This document shows positions 16,737 to 24,603 of a stretch of DNA of 64,000 nt, piece after piece. Source of the stretch: Eikenella glucosivorans (lineage in GTDB: Bacteria; Pseudomonadota; Gammaproteobacteria; Burkholderiales; Neisseriaceae); NCBI RefSeq assembly GCF_016025525.2, contig NZ_JACSGR010000005.1, forward strand, positions 189,891 through 253,890. The letters are read 5' to 3'. The first letter of the stretch is position 1. Each line of letters opens with the position of its first letter. The translations under genes were made by a program, and so were the position numbers. The notes beneath the pieces were generated by a model. The model saw only the letters and a program-made list of their open reading frames with translations, had not been told where the DNA came from and did not search any database.

Positions 16737-17762
16737 ATGAATATTTTGCAGGAAACCAAACGCCTCGGCCAGCAGATCTGGCTCGACAACCTTTCCCGTT
16801 CCCTTGTGCGCTCCGGCTCGCTCGCCAAACTGCAACAACGCGGCGTGAGCGGTGTAACGTCCAATCCGGCCATCTTCCGCCAAGCCCTGGCCAACGACAC
16901 ATTATACACATCCGAAATCGCTGAATTGAAGCAGCAGCCGCTTTCTGCCAAGGCACGCTACGAAACCCTCGCCATCGCCGATGTGCAGGCCGCCTGCGAT
17001 GTATTTGCCGCGCAGTTTGCCGCAGAAGGCAACAGCGGCCTGGTGAGTCTCGAATGCGACCCCGCACTCTCGCACGACACCGAAGGCACCATCGCCGAAG
17101 CCCGCCGCCTGTGGAAACTGATCGGCCGCCCCAACGCCATGATCAAAATCCCCGCCACCGATGCCGGCCTTGCCGCCCTGCCCGAGCTGGTGGCCGACGG
17201 CATCCACATCAACCTCACCCTGCTCTTCTCCCGCGCCCAAACCCTGCGTGCCTATGCCGCTTACCGCCAAGGCCTCGCGCAACGCGCCGGCCAGCCCGCG
17301 CCGCAATTGGTGGCCAGCTTCTTCATTTCCCGCATCGACAGCGCGCTCGACCCACAGCTGCCGCCCCACCTGCAAGGTAAAACCGCCCTCGCCCTCGCCC
17401 AGGCCGCCTATCGGGACTGGCAGAACGAATTCAGCCAGCCGGGCGATACCGTGCCCACCGCCCGCCTGCTCTGGGCCAGCACCGGCGTGAAAAACCCTGC
17501 CTACCCCGACACCCTCTATGTGGATAATCTGATCGCCCCTCATACGGTGAACACCCTGCCCGGCGCCGTGCTGGAAGCCTTTGCCGACCATGGCCGCCCT
17601 ACCGATGCGCTCTCCCACCCAGCCGAGCCCGCCCAGCCGGTTTTGGACGAAATCGCCGCCTTAGGCATCGACCTCGAAACGTTAGCTGCCCGGATCCAGC
17701 AAGACGGCCTCGCGCAATTCGGGCAGGCATTTGCCCAGATGCTCGCCCCACTGGCCGATTAG
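16737..17762 (+). CDS. tal: Transaldolase
   Basis: Pentose-phosphate enzyme moving a dihydroxyacetone unit between sugar phosphates. I place the start at the ATG at 16737 (MNILQETKRLGQQIWLDNLS); a far upstream in-frame reading crosses the antisense of kdsD and is not credible. Family motifs are GVSGVTSNPAIFRQAL near the N-terminus, VSLECDPALSHDT, and MIKIPATDAGL, whose Lys forms the Schiff base with the substrate. The 341-residue length fits the longer, neisserial/actinobacterial-type transaldolase. Shared position with kdsD links two enzymes drawing on the pentose-phosphate pool, though they are divergent rather than an operon. Confidence 0.92.
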   Translation: MNILQETKRLGQQIWLDNLSRSLVRSGSLAKLQQRGVSGVTSNPAIFRQALANDTLYTSEIAELKQQPLSAKARYETLAIADVQAACDVFAAQFAAEGNSGLVSLECDPALSHDTEGTIAEARRLWKLIGRPNAMIKIPATDAGLAALPELVADGIHINLTLLFSRAQTLRAYAAYRQGLAQRAGQPAPQLVASFFISRIDSALDPQLPPHLQGKTALALAQAAYRDWQNEFSQPGDTVPTARLLWASTGVKNPAYPDTLYVDNLIAPHTVNTLPGAVLEAFADHGRPTDALSHPAEPAQPVLDEIAALGIDLETLAARIQQDGLAQFGQAFAQMLAPLAD

Positions 17763-17765
17763 GCA

Positions 17766-17812
17766 GAAGGCTACCTGAAAAATAGTGAAGCCAAATTTTT
17801 CAGGTAGCCTCA
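17766..17812. terminator. terminator of tal from an eikDUS pair
   Basis: AGGCTACCTGAAAAAT (from 17768) and ATTTTTCAGGTAGCCT (to 17810), a 15-16-bp stem, 15 bases before the next gene's ATG region. Confidence 0.7.
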
Positions 17813-17833
17813 TCCAACCACCACATCAAACAC

Positions 17834-18835
17834 ATGAACAACCCCATCGAAATCTACCAAAGCGCAGACGGGCAAACCCAAGTGGAAGTCCGCTTCGATA
17901 CCGACACCGTATGGCTGTCGCAAGCGCAGATGGTTGCCCTGTTCGGGCGTAACCAATCCGTTATTTCCCGCCATATAAACAATGCCATAGCCGAAGGAGA
18001 AATTAGCGAAAAAAGCAATATGCAAAAAATGCATATTGCTTCCGCCGACCGCCCCGTTACCTTCTACGACCTGGAAACCATCATTTCCGTAGGCTACCGC
18101 ATTAAATCAGCACAAGGCATCGCCTTCCGCCGCTGGGCCACCGCCCGCCTGAAAGACTACCTGCTCAAAGGCTACGCGCTCAACCAACAACGCCTTCAGC
18201 AAAATGCCGATGAGCTTGCACACGCCCTGCAGCTGATTCAAACCACTGCCGCCTCGCCCGCCCTCACACTGGAAGCCGGTCGCGGCCTAGTCAACATCGT
18301 CAGCCGCTACACCCACACCTTCCTCTGGCTGCAACAATACGACGAAGGCCTGCTGCAAGAGCCGGCAGGCGAAAACGGCGGCAGCCTGCCCACGCCCGAA
18401 GCCGCGCGCCGCTCCCTGAACCAGCTCAAAGCCGAACTCATCGCCCGTGGCGAAGCCAGCGATCTGTTTGCCCGCGAACGCGAAGACGGACTAGCTGCCA
18501 TTCTCGGCAATCTCGCGCAAAGCGTATTCGGCTCACCTGCCTACCCCAGCATCGAAAGCAAAGCCGCCCACCTGCTCTACTTTATCGTGAAAAACCATCC
18601 CTTTGCCGATGGCAACAAACGCAGCGGCGCCTTCCTGTTTGTTGATTTCCTACACCAAAACCGCCGCCTGTTCGATGCAAGTGGCCGCGCCGTCATCAAC
18701 GATACCGGCTTGGCCGCGCTCACCCTGTTGGTGGCCGAATCCGCACCCGTGCAAAAAGACACCCTCATCCGTCTCATCATGCACATGTTGCAGCACCGCT
18801 CCCATCCCAACCTTAGCCCATCACCATCATTATGA
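17834..18835 (+). CDS. RhuM-Fic/Doc two-domain protein
   Basis: A 333-residue fusion. Residues about 1-115 form a RhuM domain (VRFDTDTVWLSQAQMVALFG, KNMHI, ITYDLETIISVGYRI-like, GIAFRRWATARLKDYL), named after a Salmonella pathogenicity-island protein. Residues about 200-320 form a Fic/Doc domain with the motif HPFADGNKRSGAFLFV starting at His255. GNK rather than GNG resembles Doc, whose toxin phosphorylates EF-Tu, more than canonical AMP-transferases. No adjacent Phd-like antitoxin is present. Its stop overlaps the next start (ATGA), so the downstream gene is translationally coupled. A toxin, defence or regulatory role is possible; none can be proven here. Confidence 0.85.
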   Translation: MNNPIEIYQSADGQTQVEVRFDTDTVWLSQAQMVALFGRNQSVISRHINNAIAEGEISEKSNMQKMHIASADRPVTFYDLETIISVGYRIKSAQGIAFRRWATARLKDYLLKGYALNQQRLQQNADELAHALQLIQTTAASPALTLEAGRGLVNIVSRYTHTFLWLQQYDEGLLQEPAGENGGSLPTPEAARRSLNQLKAELIARGEASDLFAREREDGLAAILGNLAQSVFGSPAYPSIESKAAHLLYFIVKNHPFADGNKRSGAFLFVDFLHQNRRLFDASGRAVINDTGLAALTLLVAESAPVQKDTLIRLIMHMLQHRSHPNLSPSPSL

Positions 18836-19962
18836 ACTTCCGCCTCCTCCCCGATCCCCGTCCCTACCCCGCCGAACCGGTGAAAAACGAGCTGCTGCTG
18901 CACGCCGAAGCCCTGGCCGCCGGCCGTTCCCGCGCCCAATCCACCCTCTCGCGCGACACCCTGTACAGCCTGATTTTTCAAATGCTACAAACGCGCCACC
19001 TCACCTCTCTCTCTGTGGCACTGAGCATGGCGCCGAGCGATGCCACCTACCGCGCCCTGTGGCAGGCGATGGAGCAGGTGTTGCAGCCGAAAACTGCCGA
19101 AGAATGTGGCTGGATTGCCCTGCCCGTGGTGCTGGTGGCCGGCTGCAACCAAGCCGTTTCCCTGCCCGCCTCCCTCGATACCGCCGCGCTCAATGCCAAG
19201 CTGGCCGGGTTTGAAACCACCCGCCATCTGATGCACACCATGTGGCTGCCCGCACTGTTTACCGCCGAACAAATCAGCCAAGTCAAGCTGGAGCAGTGGT
19301 TTGCCGCCAAACAGAGCCGCACCGCCGCCAAAGCCTTTGCCGCCGCACACGCCGGTGCAGCTGAAATCGCTATCCCAGCCGGCCAGAGCGTGCACGTGGT
19401 GTATGCCTTGGGCTACGGCGCGCCCGAGGCCTCCGGCAAGCTCGGCCAGGCCGCGCTGCCGCTGATGCAGTATTGGCAGGAGCGGCTGGCCGCGCTGCCG
19501 CTGATGCAGTATTGGCAGGAGCGGCTGGCCGCGCCCGGCCTCACCCTGTTTGCCAACCCGCTCGACCCTGCCGCGCCGCTCTCCGCCATCGTCAGCGGCA
19601 GCCAAATGCGGCAGCGCATGGCGCTGGACGTGTTCGCCGCCAACGCCATCCGCGCCGTGCGCCTGCAAAGCCCGCGTGTGGGCGTGGCGGTGGCCGCGCT
19701 TGAGGGCGGGCAGATCGCCTTCAGCTTCAGCGCCGCCGACAGCAGCTACGGCCTGGTGCCGCAAATCTTCCGCTGGCAGCTCTCGCCCGCCGATACGGTG
19801 GACGGCGTGGTGCAGAACTTCCTCGACCTGATGGCCGAATGCCGGGTGGAACACATCCGCCTGCTGCACGATGTCTTGCCGGAAAGCGCACCCGTGCCCG
19901 ATTACGCGCAGGCGCTGGCGATGTCAAGCTTCAACCCGCTGTTCAGCCCGCTGCCGCAATAG
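18832..19962 (+). CDS. Conserved protein of unknown function with an internal tandem duplication
   Basis: A 376-residue soluble-looking protein without signal peptide or clear membrane segments, overlapping the RhuM-Fic stop by four bases (ATGA). It is rich in Ala and Leu. The later part (LTLFANPLDPAAPLSAIVSG, RMALDVFAANAIRAVRLQSP) looks like a conserved fold, resembling from memory the betaproteobacterial DUF2863 proteins, but I am not sure. Residues about 207-232 are two identical 13-residue units (ALPLMQYWQERLA) encoded by exact 39-base direct repeats. The frame is kept, so the protein is simply lengthened. Confidence 0.65.
   Translation: MNFRLLPDPRPYPAEPVKNELLLHAEALAAGRSRAQSTLSRDTLYSLIFQMLQTRHLTSLSVALSMAPSDATYRALWQAMEQVLQPKTAEECGWIALPVVLVAGCNQAVSLPASLDTAALNAKLAGFETTRHLMHTMWLPALFTAEQISQVKLEQWFAAKQSRTAAKAFAAAHAGAAEIAIPAGQSVHVVYALGYGAPEASGKLGQAALPLMQYWQERLAALPLMQYWQERLAAPGLTLFANPLDPAAPLSAIVSGSQMRQRMALDVFAANAIRAVRLQSPRVGVAVAALEGGQIAFSFSAADSSYGLVPQIFRWQLSPADTVDGVVQNFLDLMAECRVEHIRLLHDVLPESAPVPDYAQALAMSSFNPLFSPLPQ
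19450..19527 (+). repeat. Exact 39-base tandem duplication inside a gene
   Basis: Units 19450-19488 and 19489-19527 are identical, starting GCCGCGCTGCCGCTGATGCA, with a further GCCGCGC at 19528. Identity at every base, including third positions, marks a recent event. Confidence 0.95.
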
Positions 19963-20016
19963 CACGGAACAGCGCAAGCGTTTTGATGGAGCGCCCTGCA
20001 AACCGGCCGATTTGGT

Positions 20017-20056
20017 TTTTCAGGTAGCCTCAACCCGTCTAAAGGCTACCTGAAAA
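20017..20056. terminator. inverted eikDUS pair
   Basis: TTCAGGTAGCCT (20019-20030) and AGGCTACCTGAA (20043-20054), loop 12. Confidence 0.6.
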
Positions 20057-20095
20057 AATGTCAGCCTGCGTAGATTGGGTTAGCCGCGGCATGAG

Positions 20096-20175
20096 TAGTG
20101 TGTGTGCGGAACGCACGCACGCGTTGCTTGAAACCCCCTATCCCCGCGGGCGTGGCTGCGCCACACATCCTACCG
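20096..20175 (+). repeat. Dispersed repeat, copy 1 (left of the DUF4189 gene)
   Basis: Starts near AGTGTGTGTGCGGAACGCAC and ends CGTGGCTGCGCCACACATCC TACC. It shares about 80 aligned bases with copy 2 at 20919-20988 and has internal complementary pieces (GTGTG...CACAC, GTGGC...GCCAC), so it can fold. A copy of the second repeat motif follows at 20192-20211. Confidence 0.7.
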
Positions 20176-20270
20176 CACCACCGAAACTTTTAGTTAGCTT
20201 CGCAGAAACTCCGCTTCCTTCGGCCGCCTCTCCGACCTGCCGTTTTTACCATGATTCAAAAAGGGAACCC

Positions 20271-20828
20271 ATGAAAAAAATCATTTTGCCCGCGCTGCTG
20301 GCCTTCGGTTGCTTAACCGCCAGCCAGTTTGCAGCGGCGGACACCGCCGCAAACCTCCGAGAACACCAGCGGCAAATGCAACACGCAGGATATTGCACGC
20401 AAGTGTACGGCAACCCTTCGTGCATTAATAACTCCCGTGGCGGCGGCTACGACAGTGACAGCGGCAAAATACCGGGCTTGGACTTTTCAAACCTCCCGCC
20501 ACTCAACTTTGCCGCCTTGGCCGCTGCACCCAACCGCGTTTTCGCCACCCAAACGGGCTACACCGCAAGCGAGGCAAGGCAAAAAGCCCTAGAGCGCTGC
20601 CGGCAGCAAGGCGGGCGCAATTGTCGCGCAATCGTTACGCAAAACCGATGCCTGCTCACGGCCGGCGGTAAAGATGCGCACGGCGACACCTACTATTTCT
20701 TCGGCGAAGGACAGCATCTGATAGATGCAAAACATGACGCCCTAAACCAATGCCGATCAGGCGGCTACACGGAATGCAAAGCGTTCGATGGCCTAAACCA
20801 CTCCGTTTGCGCCGCACCGCGCCGCTAA
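20271..20828 (+). CDS. Secreted DUF4189-like protein
   Basis: A 185-residue exported protein. The ATG at 20271 has an AAGGGAA ribosome site and yields a normal signal peptide (MKKIILPALLAFGCLTASQF, cleaved near AAA). An earlier in-frame ATG at 20058 would read through the dispersed repeat and is rejected. The C-terminal part has the DUF4189-type pattern of Cys pairs and aromatic residues: FATQTGYTASEARQKALERC, then GGRNCRAIVTQNRC, and a second round DALNQCRSGGYTECKAF. The function of the family is unknown; disulfides are likely. Confidence 0.7.
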   Translation: MKKIILPALLAFGCLTASQFAAADTAANLREHQRQMQHAGYCTQVYGNPSCINNSRGGGYDSDSGKIPGLDFSNLPPLNFAALAAAPNRVFATQTGYTASEARQKALERCRQQGGRNCRAIVTQNRCLLTAGGKDAHGDTYYFFGEGQHLIDAKHDALNQCRSGGYTECKAFDGLNHSVCAAPRR

Positions 20829-20918
20829 GCACACTCCGCCGCCTGCAACCCAGGCATTGAAGCCCCATCCCCGCTTACCCATATTTTTTAGGTAGCCTTC
20901 CAAGCATGCGCAGGGAGT

Positions 20919-20988
20919 GTGCGGAACGCACGCACGCGTTGTTTGAAACTCCGCATCCGCGTGCGTGGCTGCGCCACACATCCTACCA
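20919..20988 (+). repeat. Dispersed repeat, copy 2 (right of the DUF4189 gene)
   Basis: Same orientation as copy 1: GTGTGCGGAACGCACGCACG, then GTTGTTTGAAACTCC, and GTGGCTGCGCCACACATCC. It differs from copy 1 by scattered substitutions and small gaps. A degenerate DUS (TTTTTAGGTAGCCTT, 20887-20900) precedes it and a normal one (20995-21006) follows. Confidence 0.7.
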
Positions 20989-21068
20989 AACGTTTTCAGG
21001 TAGCCTTTTGCCATACAGCGGCGTATATTTACGCTCGGATTTTCCGTTTAACCGCATAGGAGCAAAAC

Positions 21069-21524
21069 ATGAGTATTGTGATCCGCAAAGCCGTGGAAAG
21101 CGACGCCCAGCAGCTGTGGGAGCTGATGAGGGGGCTGGCCGTGTTTGAAAAATACATCGACGCCTTCGCCATCACGCCGGAAGTGGTGGTAAACAGCGGC
21201 TTCCGCAAAAACCCGCCCGATTTCTACAGCTTCGTGGCCGCCGACGGCGACAAGCTGGCCGGTATGATTGTGTACTACTTCCTGCCCTACACCCTGCACA
21301 ACCGCCCCGCCGTATACATCAAAGAGCTGTATGTGGACGAGGCCTACCGCGGCCAAAAAATCGGTGAGCAGCTGATGCTCGCGCTCAAAGAAGAAGCGCA
21401 AAAACACAACTGCGTGCAAATCAAATGGACGGTTGCCCCGTGGAACGAAGGCGGCCAGCGCTTCTACGCCCGCCTCGGTGCCGAGCAGGACAACGAATGG
21501 CTCAATTATGTGTGGAGCCTGTGA
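21069..21524 (+). CDS. GNAT-family N-acetyltransferase
   Basis: A 151-residue acetyl-CoA-dependent transferase. The N-terminal IRKAVESDAQQLWELMRGLAVFEKY is the substrate-side pattern of the diamine/spermidine acetyltransferase (SSAT-like) branch. IKELYVDEAYRGQKIGEQLM holds the acetyl-CoA pyrophosphate loop (Q/R-x-x-G-x-G/A), and WNEGGQRFYARLGAEQ the conserved C-terminal strand. A clear ribosome site (TAGGAGC) precedes ATG. The substrate (polyamine, diamine or thialysine) cannot be decided. It ends in a classical terminator and is the last core gene before the accessory island. Confidence 0.87.
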   Translation: MSIVIRKAVESDAQQLWELMRGLAVFEKYIDAFAITPEVVVNSGFRKNPPDFYSFVAADGDKLAGMIVYYFLPYTLHNRPAVYIKELYVDEAYRGQKIGEQLMLALKEEAQKHNCVQIKWTVAPWNEGGQRFYARLGAEQDNEWLNYVWSL

Positions 21525-21549
21525 TTAGGCAGGAGATCGTTTGGATATA

Positions 21550-21583
21550 GCAAACCGGCCTTACATGGCCGGTTTGCTTTTTC
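21550..21583 (+). terminator. Rho-independent terminator after the GNAT gene
   Basis: GCAAACCGGCC, loop TTACAT, GGCCGGTTTGC, then TTTTTC: an 11-bp perfect stem with a T-run and no DUS, unlike most terminators in the window. Confidence 0.9.
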
Positions 21584-21696
21584 AAACTTAAAGCCCAAAT
21601 AAAATAATAAAAATCACTGAAATCTTCAATTATTTAAAATAACTACATTGTGTTATAAATAAAAATAGGAACTGGCAATATTGGATGCCCAATTTG

Positions 21697-22368
21697 TTAG
21701 AAGTTCTGTAGGCTGGCATTGGCAAGCTTGCGGATTTCCTCCGCCTCGACGACTTTGCGCGTCTCACCCGTGCGTACCGCATTGAGCATGGCGTTGCCGA
21801 GTTCAATGCTGGTAAGCGCACCTTTGCTCAGAGCGCGGATAAGCGGGAAAAACGGGGTCATCAGGCGGTACATCCAGCGGTAGGAGGCGGTTTTGGATTC
21901 GACGCCAACGGGTTGGATGAACATAGGGCGGAAATTGTTGACGGCTTTAAACGGCAGCTTGGCCAAGGCGTTTTCGGTTTTACCGCGCACCCGCGCCCAC
22001 ATGGTTTTGCCGCTTTCGCTGCTGTCCGCGCCTGCGCCGGAAATGTAGATAAAGTGCATGGCAGGATTGTGTTTGCACAAATTTTGGGCAATGGCAAGCG
22101 TGAAATCGTAGGTAAAGCGGTGGTATTCGTCTTCGCTCATGCCGCTTGAAGTGGCGCCGATGCAGAAAAAACAGGCATCGTAGCCTTGGATTTGGGCGAG
22201 GGCGTCGGGGGCGGCAAGGTTTGTTAAAACCATTTGCTTGAGTTTGGGCTGTTCGGTCAGGGCGTTTCGTCCGACCACCAATACTTCCTCAACGTCGTCT
22301 GAAAGCAGCGCCTGCTTCAATGCCGCCTGTCCGACCATGCCGGTCGCGCCGAAAATAACGATTTTCAT
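21697..22368 (-). CDS. NAD(P)-binding oxidoreductase (atypical SDR)
   Basis: A 223-residue protein of the NAD(P)H-binding atypical short-chain reductase group. The Rossmann signature GATGMVGQAALKQAL is at the very N-terminus (residues 7-21), followed by VVGRNAL and CFFCIGATSSGMSEDEY. YISGAGADSSESG and a YRWMYRLMTPFF segment follow. The canonical YxxxK of classical SDRs is not obvious. Such proteins act on quinones or unknown carbonyls or only sense NADP. It is the first gene of the island, preceded by an unusually AT-rich 110 bases (21590-21700). A good ribosome site (GGAGGAAAAC) precedes its ATG. Confidence 0.8.
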   Translation of the reverse strand: MKIVIFGATGMVGQAALKQALLSDDVEEVLVVGRNALTEQPKLKQMVLTNLAAPDALAQIQGYDACFFCIGATSSGMSEDEYHRFTYDFTLAIAQNLCKHNPAMHFIYISGAGADSSESGKTMWARVRGKTENALAKLPFKAVNNFRPMFIQPVGVESKTASYRWMYRLMTPFFPLIRALSKGALTSIELGNAMLNAVRTGETRKVVEAEEIRKLANASLQNF

Positions 22369-22391
22369 CTGTTTTCCTCCTTGTTTTTCTT

Positions 22392-22403
22392 TTCAGACAG
22401 CCT
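22392..22403 (-). repeat. variant DUS AGGCTGTCTGAA
   Basis: On the minus strand AGGCTGTCTGAA, intermediate between Simonsiella-type AGGCTGCCTGAA and the TGTCTGAA-ending dialects. It lies in the promoter region of the preceding minus-strand gene. Confidence 0.5.
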
Positions 22404-22520
22404 TATTCAGCCTTGAATACAGGGTTGCCTAATCAGTTGATTTTATCACATGAAATCGAACTGGAACGCAATCGAAGTATTGACTGTTCGCACGGCAGCG
22501 GGCAGGTTCGTGGCTTTTCC

Positions 22521-23291
22521 TCAGTCTTGCGGATAGAGATGATTAAATTGCGGCTCAAGCAGGTTCAGGGTGAAGGTTTCGTGATTGACCAGTCCCACGG
22601 TTTTGTCGCTGTCATACAGTTGATACAGGAATCCGGCCATTTCTTCGGCGGTGTTGTATTTGTTGAAATAGAGGCTGTCTTCGCCGTAGGTAATGTTGTC
22701 ATCCTGCATGGCGGTTTTGGCGAAATCGGTTTTGGTGGAGGCGGGGGCGAGGACTTTGACGCGCAGTTTGGCGCCGGTCATTTTCATTTCGTGCGCAAGG
22801 CCTTCGCTAAAAGCGCTGACGTAGTATTTGCTGGCGCAATAGCTGGTGGCAAGCGGGGCGAGGTTGTAGCCCGCGCCCGAGGAGATGTTGATGAGCTGCG
22901 CGCCCGCTTTATCCGCATGGTCTTTGACAAAGAGGATGGACAGCACGGTCAGGGCTTCCACGTTCAGGCGGATCATGCTTAATACGCGGTTGATATCGTG
23001 TTCTTTGACGGTTTCGAGAATGCCGAAGCCGGCGTTGTTAATCCAGGTTTCCAGCGGGTATTGCGCGATGCTTTGGTAGAGTTCGGGCAGTCGCTCAATG
23101 TCGCTTAAATCAAAGGGCTTGATGATGATGTCGATATGGGGGAATGCTGCCGCAATGCTGTTTTTTATTTCGTTGAGTTGCTGTTCGCGACGGGCAACGA
23201 GTATCAGGTTTTTGCCTTTCGCGGCGAAGAGGCGTGCGGCGGCTTCGCCAATGCCGCCACTGGCGCCGGTAATTACGGTGTAGGGATTCAT
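22521..23291 (-). CDS. Short-chain dehydrogenase/reductase (classical SDR)
   Basis: A 256-residue NAD(P)(H)-dependent oxidoreductase. Motifs in order are TGASGGIGEAAARLFA (cofactor loop, residues 8-23), VARREQQL (Arg favours NADPH), NNAGFG (central strand), ISSGAGYN (catalytic Ser), and SYCASKYYVSAF (YxxxK with Tyr and Lys). All four catalytic elements are present. The family mostly reduces carbonyls; the substrate is unknown. It lies in the same direction as, and upstream of, the NAD(P)-binding gene, separated by about 150 bases with a variant DUS. Confidence 0.88.
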   Translation of the reverse strand: MNPYTVITGASGGIGEAAARLFAAKGKNLILVARREQQLNEIKNSIAAAFPHIDIIIKPFDLSDIERLPELYQSIAQYPLETWINNAGFGILETVKEHDINRVLSMIRLNVEALTVLSILFVKDHADKAGAQLINISSGAGYNLAPLATSYCASKYYVSAFSEGLAHEMKMTGAKLRVKVLAPASTKTDFAKTAMQDDNITYGEDSLYFNKYNTAEEMAGFLYQLYDSDKTVGLVNHETFTLNLLEPQFNHLYPQD

Positions 23292-23374
23292 TTGTTTGTC
23301 CTTTTATTAAAAAACCGGTGAATGGACGTGATGCCGTCCATTCGCCGTGATTTGGCAAGGTTGCCGGGCGGGTT

Positions 23375-23695
23375 TTATCCGCTGATTTCCAGCCGTTCGA
23401 TCAGGCTACCTGAAATGGTAAAGACAAATTGCAACTTGATCGGGCTGCCCGGGAAGTTGCCGCTGACTTCGGCGGTGACGACGGTCTGGTTACCGTGGGT
23501 TGTGGCGGCAATGGGGGTATTGACCACCTGCACGGCGGCGGCAGATGCGGCGTGCCAGTCCCGGATGGCGGCGTGGCCACGATGTTCGCGGTTTTCATCG
23601 TAAACCACGGCGTTTGCGGTGAAGCAGTCGGCGATGGCTTGCAAATCGGCAGCGGCAAAATAAGCAGCAACGGGGGTGGGTAAGATTAATCTCAT
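23375..23695 (-). CDS. NTF2-like (SnoaL-type) protein
   Basis: A 106-residue small cone-fold protein. The start at 23695 (MRLILPTPVAAYFAAAD) has an excellent ribosome site (TAGGAGAATTCC); a longer reading from 23752 has none. DLQAIADCFTANAVVYDENREHRGHAAIRDW is the NTF2/SnoaL-like pattern, in which the pocket hydrolyses, isomerises or just binds small molecules. The only eikDUS of the island (23403-23414) is inside this gene and encodes ISGSL near the C-terminus, so the allele has either drifted to or recombined with local DNA. Confidence 0.8.
   Translation of the reverse strand: MRLILPTPVAAYFAAADLQAIADCFTANAVVYDENREHRGHAAIRDWHAASAAAVQVVNTPIAATTHGNQTVVTAEVSGNFPGSPIKLQFVFTISGSLIERLEISG
23403..23414 (+). 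repeat. only eikDUS within the island
   Basis: AGGCTACCTGAA inside the NTF2-like gene. There is no other exact eikDUS between 21006 and about 31021. Confidence 0.85.
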
Positions 23696-23834
23696 TGGAA
23701 TTCTCCTAAAATATAGCGGATTACATTTAAAAAGTATGGCAAGGAGAGGCAACGCTAACGGTTTAAATTTAATTTACTATAAAACAGATTTTAAGATTTT
23801 GGGAGTAACAGAGATAGCAGTTTTAATGGCTTGA

Positions 23835-23872
23835 AGGTCGTCTGAAAACGGATTTTAGTTTTCAGACGACCT
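23835..23872. terminator. Inverted mucosa-type DUS terminator
   Basis: AGGTCGTCTGAA (23835-23846) and TTCAGACGACCT (23861-23872) with extra AAAA/TTTT pairing, then TTTTT. This is the AG-mucDUS dialect, four bases away from eikDUS, so not local drift. Downstream to 23984 is a GGGTGGGTTTGCTAACCCGC hairpin-like stretch and nothing coding. Confidence 0.85.
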
Positions 23873-23984
23873 TTTTTATTCCAACCATAGGGTGGGTTTG
23901 CTAACCCGCCATAAAATGTAAACGGTGGGCTGGCAAGCACACCCCCAACCAGTCAAATTTTAAAGACAATTTGCAAACCGCCCT

Positions 23985-24452
23985 CTACTTCGCCACATCC
24001 TTTTCCACCTTATCCTTTTCTACTGCCACATCATCAAACCCCACCCATTCGCCGGAAGTGCTGTCCAATAAAGCTAGGCGCAGGGGGTTGCCGTTGCTTT
24101 TGCGGACGAAGCGCAGCGGCACTTTTTCCCAGCCGGATAAATTCCATTTACTGCCCACTTGCGCCAATGCCACCATCACCAACGCCAAATCCTTACCCTG
24201 TTCGGTGAGATGGTATTCATAGCGCGCGGGGCTGGTTTGGTATTGCTGTTTCTCGATTAAGCCGTGCTGTTCCAACTGTTTTAAACGGCTGCTTAAAGTG
24301 GCGTGGGTGATGTTGCTGCTTTCGCTGAAATCGCTGTATCGGCTCACACCTAACATTAAATCGCGCAAAATCAGCCCTGCCCATTTGTCGCCCATCACGC
24401 CGAGTACATCGGCAATCGGGCAGACGATATTATCAAAATCATTTGATTTCAT
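23985..24452 (-). CDS. HxlR-family transcriptional regulator
   Basis: A 155-residue winged-helix regulator. The N-terminal CPIADVLGVMGDKWAGLILRDL has the family hallmark: a lone Cys11 just before the first helix, which in HypR and QorR is the redox or electrophile sensor. The HTH reads ITHATLSSRLKQLEQHGLIEK and the wing YEYHLTEQGKDL. It is longer than the usual 110-120 residues because of a C-terminal extension (VPLRFVRKSNGNPLRLALLD). It is divergent from the SDR-tautomerase pair, with an operator-like palindrome between, the normal layout for an HxlR regulator and its target. Confidence 0.9.
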   Translation of the reverse strand: MKSNDFDNIVCPIADVLGVMGDKWAGLILRDLMLGVSRYSDFSESSNITHATLSSRLKQLEQHGLIEKQQYQTSPARYEYHLTEQGKDLALVMVALAQVGSKWNLSGWEKVPLRFVRKSNGNPLRLALLDSTSGEWVGFDDVAVEKDKVEKDVAK

Positions 24453-24510
24453 TCGATTTTTTCCTTTGTTTGGATTGCTTGGGTGCTATTTTAACAAAAA
24501 AATTCTCAAA

Positions 24511-24527
24511 ACTCTAATCATAAGAGT
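24511..24527. promoter_or_regulatory. HxlR-type operator between divergent genes
   Basis: ACTCTAATCATAAGAGT is an inverted repeat (ACTCT/AGAGT, 7-base spacer). AACTCTAATTATTGAAGTT, a second imperfect palindrome sharing the ACTCTAAT half, follows at 24532-24550. Two adjacent dyads suit dimer binding across the SDR promoter. Binding is inferred. Confidence 0.55.
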
Positions 24528-24603
24528 TTACAACTCTAATTATTGAAGTTACAATGGCGTCACTTTCAACCGATAACCCGTTTTAAACAATAGAAGGAAA
24601 CAA

